The notes beneath the pieces are model-generated. The model worked only from the letters and a program-made list of their open reading frames with translations. It did no database searches and was not told the DNA's origin. Shown here piece by piece: positions 34,608 to 41,814 of a stretch of DNA of 64,000 nt. The DNA comes from Rikenella microfusus DSM 15922 (GTDB lineage: Bacteria > Bacteroidota > Bacteroidia > Bacteroidales > Rikenellaceae): positions 1,054,001 to 1,118,000 of the forward strand of contig NZ_KE386488.1 of the NCBI RefSeq assembly GCF_000427365.1. Direction: 5' to 3'. Every line of letters starts with the position of its first letter. The first letter of the stretch is position 1. The translations under genes and the position numbers were made by a program.

Positions 34608-35867
34608 ATGCAGCAATCAATCGACACCTACAATTTCGCAGGCAAACGGGCGATTATCCGCGTTGACTTCAATGTACCGTTGGACGCATCGTTCAACGTA
34701 ACCGACGATACCCGTATCCGGGCGGCCATTCCGACCATCAAGAAAGTGCTGGCCGGCGGCGGATCGGCGATCCTGATGTCGCACCTGGGACGTCCGAAGG
34801 GACCGGAAGACAAGTTCTCGCTCAAACACATCATCCCGATCATCGAAAAACTGCTCGGCCAGAAAATCGACTTCGCCGGAGACTGCATGGGTGCCGAAGC
34901 TGCCGAAAAATCGGCCGCTCTGAAACCGGGACAGGTACTGCTGCTCGAAAACCTCCGCTTCTATGCCGAAGAGGAGGGCAAACCGCGCGGGCTGAAAGAA
35001 GACGCTACGGACGAAGAAAAGAAAGCCGCCAAAGCCCAGGTGAAAGAGGCTCAGAAAGAGTTTACCAAGAAGCTGGCTTCGTATGCGGACTGCTATATCA
35101 ACGACGCGTTCGGCACGGCTCACCGCGCACACGCATCGACGGCCCTGATCGCCGAATTCTTCCCGAACGACAAGATGTTCGGCTACATTATGGAAGGCGA
35201 GCTGAAAGCGATCGACGGCGTGCTGGAAGCCCCGAAAAAACCGTTCACGGCGATCCTCGGCGGTTCGAAGGTATCGACCAAGATCACCATCATCGAATCG
35301 CTGATGGAGAAAGTGGATAACCTGATCCTCGGCGGCGGCATGACCTATACTTTCATGGCCGCACAAGGCGGCAAGATCGGGAACTCGATCTGCGAAAAAG
35401 ACCAGTTCGACACCGCGCTGGCGATCGTCGAAAAGGCCAAAAAACTCGGCGTGAACCTCGTGCTGGCCGAGGATGCCAAATGCGGCGACGCTTTCAGCAA
35501 CGACGCGAATACCAAGATATGCCCGGCCAACGACATTCCGGACGGCTGGGAAGGGATGGACATCGGCCCGAAAACCGCCGAAAAATTCCGGAAAGTTATC
35601 GAAGAATCGAAAACCATCCTGTGGAACGGCCCGGTAGGGGTGTTCGAGTTCGACACTTTCGCCGACGGTTCGAAAGCGATCGCCGAAGCGATCGTGGAAG
35701 CTACGGCGAAGGGCGCCTATTCGCTGATCGGCGGCGGCGACTCGGTAGCTTGCATCAACAAGTTCGGCATGGCCGACAAGGTGAGCTACGTATCGACCGG
35801 CGGCGGCGCGTTGCTGGAATACATGGAAGGCAAAGAGCTGCCGGGCGTTGCGGCGATCCGCAAATAA
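34608..35867 (+). CDS. pgk: Phosphoglycerate kinase
   Basis: Glycolytic enzyme that makes ATP and 3-phosphoglycerate from 1,3-bisphosphoglycerate. The 419-residue protein has normal length. It begins with [15 protein letters not shown], contains [55 protein letters not shown] and GGGDSVACI, all PGK hallmarks. An insertion [14 protein letters not shown] near residue 130 is typical of Bacteroidetes PGK. It is a lone housekeeping gene within the glycosidase region, with its own promoter and terminator. Confidence 0.97.
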   Translation: MQQSIDTYNFAGKRAIIRVDFNVPLDASFNVTDDTRIRAAIPTIKKVLAGGGSAILMSHLGRPKGPEDKFSLKHIIPIIEKLLGQKIDFAGDCMGAEAAEKSAALKPGQVLLLENLRFYAEEEGKPRGLKEDATDEEKKAAKAQVKEAQKEFTKKLASYADCYINDAFGTAHRAHASTALIAEFFPNDKMFGYIMEGELKAIDGVLEAPKKPFTAILGGSKVSTKITIIESLMEKVDNLILGGGMTYTFMAAQGGKIGNSICEKDQFDTALAIVEKAKKLGVNLVLAEDAKCGDAFSNDANTKICPANDIPDGWEGMDIGPKTAEKFRKVIEESKTILWNGPVGVFEFDTFADGSKAIAEAIVEATAKGAYSLIGGGDSVACINKFGMADKVSYVSTGGGALLEYMEGKELPGVAAIRK

Positions 35868-35892
35868 TTCCCCGGCACTTCCGGATATCGGG

Positions 35893-35930
35893 CGAGGGCG
35901 TTTCCCGTACGGGAAACGCCCTCGTTGTTT
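35893..35930 (+). terminator. Terminator of pgk
   Basis: A perfect 15-bp stem (35893-35907 with 35910-35924) followed by TTGTTTT, 25 bp after the stop. Confidence 0.88.
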
Positions 35931-35982
35931 TCTGAGCGCCCGATTCCCGACGGGGCAAGCCTGAAACGGGATCCGGCAACCC

Positions 35983-36254
35983 GATTGTATATTACCGAAT
36001 ACAGGGGCGGCGACCATTTTCCTCTATCGGCTCTGCGGTGCCGCCTGAATCGAGTATGGCATACCCATGCAAAAGACCCGACGGGATCGCTCCGGCCGGG
36101 AGTTCTTTTTATCGAAAAAATCCGGCACGAGGCGATGCGAACCCCGGGCACAAAGCCCGGAGCCACTCCGGACGGCGGCCGGCAACGGTGCCCGCCTGTT
36201 TGGGTTCTGCCGGCTCCGGCTTTAATATCTGAATAAGTATATACGAAATTTACC
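35983..36254 (+). repeat. KA-family repeat upstream of the GH20 gene
   Basis: It begins GATTGTATATTACCGAATA and contains the shared CTATCGGCTCTGCGGTGCCGCC, GCAAAAGACCC, CCGGGAGTTCTTTTTATCG and CCGGCACGAGGCGATGC segments found at 520-715 and 40891-41074. A piece of the CCGGAGCCA palindrome family follows (36160-36220). It ends in AAGTATATACGA, which is also the left end of the next element. Confidence 0.75.
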
Positions 36255-36402
36255 CTTACAGCATATTCGATGCTCATCGTACTTCGGGTTCGTACCGCCC
36301 TCTTACGACAAAGAAAACTCCCGATTCCCTATGCCGAACGGCACTGCGGTGCCGTTCGGGGCAATCATTACCCGGTTTTGGGTCAAGTCGTATATATTTA
36401 CC
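36234..36402 (+). repeat. MITE-like element, KB family, upstream of GH20
   Basis: AAGTATATACGAAATTTACCC at the left and the reverse complement of the right end, AAATATATACGACTTGACCC, form imperfect terminal inverted repeats. The interior has GAACGGCACTGCGGTGCCGTTC (22-bp palindrome at about 36333-36354) and CAATCATTACCCGGTTTTGGG, a segment shared with 25975-25997 and 41522-41544. The GH20 -7 box lies 24 bp beyond the right end. Confidence 0.8.
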
Positions 36403-36425
36403 TTTATCTTTATACAAAAATTCGT

Positions 36426-36433
36426 TAGCTTTG
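36426..36433 (+). promoter_or_regulatory. Promoter -7 box of the GH20 gene
   Basis: TAGCTTTG at 36426-36433, 75 bp upstream of ATG 36509. The expected -33 region (about 36400-36406) falls at the right end of the MITE-like element, so the element may contribute to this promoter. Confidence 0.65.
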
Positions 36434-36508
36434 TAAAATGGCTGGGTATGCCCCGCCTTCCCGTAATGACAATCCGTAGAAATTACTAACCGAAAACATC
36501 CATACCGA

Positions 36509-38839
36509 ATGAAAACCATCCACCGACTACTGGGAACGGCCCTTGCGACAGGCATGCTGGCCTCCTGCTCCGGAGGTTCCGTTCAGCAGGCCGATTACCA
36601 GGTCATCCCGCTGCCGCAGCAAATCGAAGAGGCGCAGGAACCCGGTTTCCGCCTGAGCGAAAACACCCAAATCGTCTATCCCGAAGGGAACGAACAAATG
36701 CAAAAAAACGCCGCGTTCCTGGCCGGTTATATCGGCCAGATGACCGGCCTGAAACTCCAGATGACCCACGGCGGCCTTTCGGATGCCGAAGGCAACATCG
36801 TCCTGACGCTGGGTCTCGACCCACAGCAGCCGGAAGCCTACCGGCTGACGGTGGGCAAGGGCGGCGTGACCATCGCCGGAGCGTCGGAAGCCGGGGTTTT
36901 CTACGGGATCCAGACCCTGCGTAAGTCGTTGCCCGTCGGTCGGGGCGACGTGCTGCTGCCCGCCGTGAAAATCGACGACTGGCCCCGGTTCGCCTACCGC
37001 GGGGCGCATTTCGACGTGAGCCGCCACTTCACCGGCGTCGATTCCGTCAAACGGTTCATCGACATGCTGGCCCTGCACAACATGAACCGCTTCCACTGGC
37101 ACCTGACCGACGATCAGGGTTGGCGCATCGAAATCAAAAAACGGCCGGAACTGACCGAAAAAGGGTCTGTTCGCAAAGCGACCGTTATCGGCCACAACAG
37201 CGGCGAGTACGACAGCATCCCCTACGGCGGGTTCTATACCCAGGACGAGGCCCGCGAGATCGTGGCCTACGCCGCCGAACGGTATATCACCGTGATCCCG
37301 GAAATCGACCTGCCGGGCCACATGCAGGCCGCGCTGACCGCCTACCCGGAACTGGGCTGCACCGGCGGCCCGTACGAAGTCTGGGGACAGTGGGGCATCT
37401 CGGACGATGTGCTCTGTGCCGGCAACGACCAGACCCTGCAATTCATCGACGACGTGCTGGGCGAGATCATCGAAATCTTCCCGAGCGAATACATCCACGT
37501 GGGCGGCGACGAATGCCCGAAAGTACGCTGGGAAAAATGCCCGAAATGCCAAGCCCGGATCGCGGCCCTGGGTATCGAACCTGACGGCAAACACAGCCCG
37601 GAACAACAGCTCCAGAGCTTCGTCATCGGCCACGCCGAGAAATTCCTGAACGACCACGGCCGGCAGATCATCGGCTGGGACGAAATCATGGAGGGGGGCC
37701 TCGCTCCGAACGCCACCGTCATGGCCTGGCGCAGCGCAGCCGAAGGCGTGAAAGCGGCCAAAATGGGACACGACGCCATCATGACCCCGTCGTCGCACCT
37801 CTACTTCGACTATTACCAGAGCCAGGACACCGAAAAGGAACCGATCGCCATCGGCGGTTACATCCCGCTCGAATCGGTTTACGGCTACGAACCGGTGCCG
37901 GAATCGCTGACCCCGGAAGAGGCCGTTCACATCATCGGCGTGCAGGCCAACCTGTGGACCGAATATATCCCGAATTTCCGGCAGGTGGAATATATGGAAC
38001 TGCCGCGCATGGCGGCGTTGGCCGAGGTGCAGTGGACCGATCCGAGCCTGAAGGAATACGACTCGTTCCTCGCGCGGCTGCCGCAACTGGTGCGCCTCTA
38101 CGACCTCGAAGGGTACAACTACGCCAAACACGTCTTCGACGTGAACGTCTCTTTCCTGCCGAATCCGGCGGAAGGGGCGCTGGACGTAACCCTGCTGGCC
38201 ATCGACAGCGCGGACATCCATTATACGCTGGACGGCACCGACCCCACGGCCGCGTCGCCGAAATATACGGATACGCTGAAAATCAAGGAACCCTGCACGC
38301 TGAAAGCCGTGGTCGTGCGGCCGAACGGCAACAGCCGCGTATTCTCGGAAGAAATCTTCTTCAACAAGGCCAGCATGAAGCCGATTACGATGCTCCAGCC
38401 GATCAACAAACAATATGAATATAAAGGAGCCGCGACGCTGACGGACGGCCTCAAAGGGAACGACAACTACAAGACGGGACGCTGGATCGCTTTCTGGCAG
38501 AACGACATGGAAGCGGTGATCGACCTGCTGGAACCGACCGAAATTTCGCAGGCGCAGATCGAGACCTGCGTGGCCAAAGGCGACTGGGTTTTCGACGCCC
38601 GCTATTTCGGCGTGGCGGTTTCGGACGACGGGAAGACATTCCGCACGGTGGCCGAAGCCGACTATCCGGCCATGGGCGAACAGGACCGCAACGGGGTCTA
38701 TGAACATGCCCTGACTTTCGATCCGGTCAAGACCCGCTATGTGAAAATCATCGTCAAGCCGGAACACAGCATGCCGGCCTGGCACGGAGGCAAAGGCAGC
38801 CCGGCGTTCGTATTTATCGACGAAATCAGCCTGAACTAA
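36509..38839 (+). CDS. GH20 beta-N-acetylhexosaminidase lipoprotein
   Basis: Removes terminal GlcNAc or GalNAc from host or microbial glycans. The 776-residue protein has a lipobox (MLASC, Cys20); a GH20b domain (about 30-155); the GH20 barrel (about 160-500) with the catalytic pair Asp334-Glu335 in HVGGDECPK, and HWHLTDDQGWRIEI, PEIDLPGHMQAAL and VQANLWTEY; a chitobiase C-terminal-like domain (VNVSFLPNPAEGALDVTLLA..IHYTLDGTDPT) at about 545-625; and a discoidin-like C-terminal domain (about 640-776). All expected catalytic residues are seen. It is followed after 127 bp by the GH123-like gene on the same strand. Confidence 0.96.
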   Translation: MKTIHRLLGTALATGMLASCSGGSVQQADYQVIPLPQQIEEAQEPGFRLSENTQIVYPEGNEQMQKNAAFLAGYIGQMTGLKLQMTHGGLSDAEGNIVLTLGLDPQQPEAYRLTVGKGGVTIAGASEAGVFYGIQTLRKSLPVGRGDVLLPAVKIDDWPRFAYRGAHFDVSRHFTGVDSVKRFIDMLALHNMNRFHWHLTDDQGWRIEIKKRPELTEKGSVRKATVIGHNSGEYDSIPYGGFYTQDEAREIVAYAAERYITVIPEIDLPGHMQAALTAYPELGCTGGPYEVWGQWGISDDVLCAGNDQTLQFIDDVLGEIIEIFPSEYIHVGGDECPKVRWEKCPKCQARIAALGIEPDGKHSPEQQLQSFVIGHAEKFLNDHGRQIIGWDEIMEGGLAPNATVMAWRSAAEGVKAAKMGHDAIMTPSSHLYFDYYQSQDTEKEPIAIGGYIPLESVYGYEPVPESLTPEEAVHIIGVQANLWTEYIPNFRQVEYMELPRMAALAEVQWTDPSLKEYDSFLARLPQLVRLYDLEGYNYAKHVFDVNVSFLPNPAEGALDVTLLAIDSADIHYTLDGTDPTAASPKYTDTLKIKEPCTLKAVVVRPNGNSRVFSEEIFFNKASMKPITMLQPINKQYEYKGAATLTDGLKGNDNYKTGRWIAFWQNDMEAVIDLLEPTEISQAQIETCVAKGDWVFDARYFGVAVSDDGKTFRTVAEADYPAMGEQDRNGVYEHALTFDPVKTRYVKIIVKPEHSMPAWHGGKGSPAFVFIDEISLN

Positions 38840-38966
38840 ACGCTGACGGTTGCGACCCCACAGGCCGCAACCGTCCCGGGCGGAGGACTGCAACCCGCGG
38901 TGCCCGTTTTGCCCCGCCGGCTACGGCCAGCCCGCAAGTATTCAAATCAACCATTCGACGATCAAG

Positions 38967-40757
38967 ATGAAATATACGCTGATGTTATGCGCCCTCCTTT
39001 TCGGGGGACCTTTATGCGTCTCGGCGCAGACCGCCGCCATGGCGGAGAAATACCCGCTGGGGGACTACGAAGAACTGACCGACACCAAACCCCACGACGG
39101 GGCGGAGGTATGGAACGCGCTCAAGAAACCGGTCGGCCTGAGCTGGGGCGACACCGATACCCGCTATAAGAAGCTGGATGTCCCGAAGGTCGAAAACAAC
39201 ACCCTGTGGCGCGCCAAAGCCTGGAAAGGGGAACGGGTGAACGGCCAGGCCGTGCTGTGGACCGCCGAAGCGTTGGACGACGTGACCGTTACGGTCAGCG
39301 ACCTGCGCGGCAGCGGCCGGGTGACGATCCCCGCTTCGGCCGTGGAAGCCAGCTTCGTGCGTTACGTAATGACCGACGAGCTGAACAAAGGCGGCGGGGG
39401 CGGCTGCGGCCACCGGCCGAACAAAGCGGACTGGGATTCCTCCGTCGTGGCCGACGTGCTGGATACGGTGAGCGTCCGCGACCTGAAACCCTGCTCGGCC
39501 CAGCCGATCTGGGTGAACGTCCGGGTGCCGCAGGATGCCGCGCCCGGCACCTATAAAGGGACGCTGACGGTTTCGGGCAAAAACCTGAAGCCGATGAAAC
39601 TCCGGATGGAGATCGGCGTGGTGAACCGCACGCTGCCGGAACCGGCCGACTGGAAATTCCACCTCGACCTGTGGCAAAACCCCTACTCCGTAGCCCGTTA
39701 CCACCAGGTGCCGCTGTGGAGCCGCGAACACTTCGACGCCATGCTGCCGCTGATGAAAAGGCTGGCCGCCGCCGGACAAAAGGTCGTGACGGCCTCCATC
39801 ATGCACAAACCCTGGGCCGGACAGACCGAAGACCATTTCGACAGCATGATCGGCAAGACGCGGAAAATAGACGGCTCGTGGAAGTACGACTACACCGTGT
39901 TCGACAAATGGGTCGATTTCATGCTGAACGAAGCGGGCATAGACGGACAGATCAACTGCTACACCATGATCCCGTGGGCGCTGAGCTTCGACTATTTCGA
40001 CCAGGCCACCAGCCGCGTGCAGTTCGTGAACGCCGAACCGGGCGACAGCGCCTATGCCGCTTACTGGCTGCCGTTCCTCAAAGACTTCTCGCGCCACCTG
40101 CGCGGGAAAGGGTGGTTCGAAAAGACCGCCATCTCGATGGACGAACGTCCGATGAAAGCGATGCAGGAGGCGATCAAGCTTATCCGGAAAGCCGATCCGG
40201 AATTCAAGATCACGCTGGCCGGGAACTACCACGACGAAATCCAGGCCGACCTGTACGACCTCAGTATCCCCTACACGCACAAATTCCCGGAAGCAGTCAA
40301 GGCCCAGCGGGAGAAAAACGGTCAGATCAGCACCGTTTATATCTGCTGCACGGAGGCTTTCCCCAACACGTTCACCTTCTCGAACCCGGCCGAAGCCGCG
40401 TGGCTGCCGGTACACGCCGTAGCCGGCGATTACGACGGCGTGCTGCGCTGGACATACAACAGCTGGACGGCCGATCCGCTGCGCGACTCCCGATTCCGCA
40501 CCTGGGCCGCGGGCGACTGCTACATCGTCTATCCGGGCAACCGGAGCAGCATCCGCTTCGAACGGCTGATCGAGGGAATCCAGAACGCCGAAAAAATCCG
40601 CCTGCTGCGCGGCGAACTGAAAGCGAACGGGAACGATGCCGGGCTGAAAGAGCTGGATGAAACGGTAGCCCTCTTCACGCCGGAAGGGCTGAAGAAATCG
40701 CAGATGGAACCGGAGGCGATGCTGGTACAACTGCAAGAGCTGCTCAACACGCTCTGA
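38967..40757 (+). CDS. GH123-like beta-N-acetylgalactosaminidase
   Basis: A 596-residue exported protein (signal MKYTLMLCALLFGGPLCVSAQ). An N-terminal beta-sandwich (about 80-220, with NVRVPQDAAPGTYKGTLTV) is followed by a TIM barrel with FHLDLWQNPYSVARYHQVPLWS and the catalytic pair Asp392-Glu393 in AISMDERP. Adjacent Asp-Glu and this architecture match GH123 (formerly DUF4091), whose characterised members release GalNAc from glycosphingolipid-type chains by substrate-assisted catalysis. RWTYNSWTADPL and GDCYIVYPG are further family blocks. The start at 38967 is at the signal peptide, 39 codons into the longest frame. Confidence 0.93.
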   Translation: MKYTLMLCALLFGGPLCVSAQTAAMAEKYPLGDYEELTDTKPHDGAEVWNALKKPVGLSWGDTDTRYKKLDVPKVENNTLWRAKAWKGERVNGQAVLWTAEALDDVTVTVSDLRGSGRVTIPASAVEASFVRYVMTDELNKGGGGGCGHRPNKADWDSSVVADVLDTVSVRDLKPCSAQPIWVNVRVPQDAAPGTYKGTLTVSGKNLKPMKLRMEIGVVNRTLPEPADWKFHLDLWQNPYSVARYHQVPLWSREHFDAMLPLMKRLAAAGQKVVTASIMHKPWAGQTEDHFDSMIGKTRKIDGSWKYDYTVFDKWVDFMLNEAGIDGQINCYTMIPWALSFDYFDQATSRVQFVNAEPGDSAYAAYWLPFLKDFSRHLRGKGWFEKTAISMDERPMKAMQEAIKLIRKADPEFKITLAGNYHDEIQADLYDLSIPYTHKFPEAVKAQREKNGQISTVYICCTEAFPNTFTFSNPAEAAWLPVHAVAGDYDGVLRWTYNSWTADPLRDSRFRTWAAGDCYIVYPGNRSSIRFERLIEGIQNAEKIRLLRGELKANGNDAGLKELDETVALFTPEGLKKSQMEPEAMLVQLQELLNTL

Positions 40758-40773
40758 CCCGAGAACGGATACC

Positions 40774-40817
40774 GAGCGGGGCGGGGAAGAAGGTTTCTTC
40801 CCCGCCCCGCTCTTTTA
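40774..40817 (+). terminator. Terminator after the GH20-GH123 pair
   Basis: A perfect 18-bp GC-rich stem (40774-40791 with 40795-40812), 3-nt loop, then TTTTA. It lies 16 bp past the stop. Confidence 0.9.
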
Positions 40818-40890
40818 CCGCGCTCTCCGACATCCCTCCCCGGAACCGGCTGCCATACCCCGCGCTCGCCCGGAATAAAAAGGAGGTTCC

Positions 40891-41074
40891 CTACTTTCAT
40901 GTACCCAATTGGTCGGAGAATCTCCCCATTCGGCCTTGCGCCGCCGGGTACTCCGGCCGGGAGTTCTTTTTGTCGAAAAGGTCCGGCACGAGGCGATGCA
41001 AACCCGCGCAAAAGACCCGGAGGATCCGGCGCGAATCGAAAAATCAGTCGGGGGCATAGTATATACGACTTTAC
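40891..41074 (+). repeat. KA-family repeat, first of three abutting elements
   Basis: It starts CTACTTTCATGTACCCAATTGG, resembling the start of the next element (ACTTTGATATACCAATTGG). It contains GGGAGTTCTTTTTGTCG and GTCCGGCACGAGGCGATGCA, shared with 520-715 and 36100-36140. It ends with AGTATATACGACTTTACC, a KB-type end. Confidence 0.75.
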
Positions 41075-41090
41075 CTTATTCGATTCGCCC

Positions 41091-41238
41091 GATTATATAC
41101 TTTGATATACCAATTGGTTTTCGTCGATACTTTTTCGGCTCGCGCCGCCTCCCCCTCCGAGGGCTGAAAGCCGTCCGGCGCGAAGCCGATGGAGGGGAAT
41201 TGCCCCCGAATAGGTTTGGTAGACCAAAGTATATAATC
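41091..41238 (+). repeat. MITE-like element with GATTATATACTTTG terminal inverted repeats
   Basis: Positions 41091-41111 and 41218-41238 are inverted repeats with 19 of 21 positions matching; the outer 14 bases (GATTATATACTTTG) are identical. The interior is GC-rich with TTTTTCGGCTCGCGCCGCC, also near 21050 and 1520 in inverse orientation, and an AGGGCTGAAAGCCGTCC segment. Element length 148 bp; no open frame. Confidence 0.85.
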
Positions 41239-41242
41239 GCTG

Positions 41243-41412
41243 GTAAGTATATACGACATTACCCAAAATCGGGCAAGGATCTCTCTAAACGGCCCTGCGG
41301 TGCCGCTCGGCACAGGGGACCGGGGCTTTCTCTGCTTAAGGGGGTGGGCGCGGACCGAAATATCCTGAAAATCAAGCGTGCAATGATATAGGGTAAAGTC
41401 GTATATACTTAC
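41243..41412 (+). repeat. MITE-like element with GTAAGTATATACGAC terminal inverted repeats
   Basis: Positions 41243-41264 and 41391-41412 are inverted repeats with 21 of 22 positions matching. This is the best preserved KB-family copy (170 bp). It starts 4 bp after the preceding element ends. The interior has GGCCCTGCGGTGCCGCTCGG and GGGGGTGGGCGCGGACCGAAA. Confidence 0.88.
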
Positions 41413-41560
41413 TTAATCGGTTTTATTTGTATGACTGGTTTTCAGATGTTCTCGACCTGCGCCCGCCCCTTGGCAAAGTCCCGGGCCCCTGCGCCGAACG
41501 ACGCCGCCGGACCGATTAGGGAAATCATCGCACGGTTTTGGGTTAAGTTATACTTGCCTA
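41401..41560 (+). repeat. KB-related repeat sharing an end with its neighbour
   Basis: The sequence after the 41391-41412 end (CTTACTTAATCGGTTTTATTTGTATGACTGGTTTTCAG) parallels 32255-32292, and GGGAAATCATCGCACGGTTTTGGGTTAAG parallels 36359-36385. It ends with TTATACTTGCC. It therefore appears to share its left terminal repeat with the preceding element. Confidence 0.7.
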
Positions 41561-41814
41561 AATTGTAACAATCGCCGTCGTTTTTTGATCCGGGACAACT
41601 CTTTTATCGGCCGCAGCCTCTACTTTTGGAACCGGACACGGAAACGGCGCCCGCCCCGAAGACCGAACGCGCCGCGACGGCAACCGCTCCGTTCCGCACG
41701 AATTCGACGGCAGCCGAAGCGTAAACCGAATTAAAATGTTATCTTGGCGAAAACAAAGCGCCGCCGGGCACAGAAACCGGCGGCATAATAACCATAACCA
41801 TATACCGTTCGACA
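41561..41814. other. Leader region of the GH84 gene
   Basis: About 250 bp without a gene. TTATCTTGGCG near 41740 is a weak match to the -7 box. A GCCGCCGGGCACAGAAACCGGCGGC inverted repeat (41760-41785) lies just upstream of the start codon. No repeat-family sequence seen. Confidence 0.5.
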
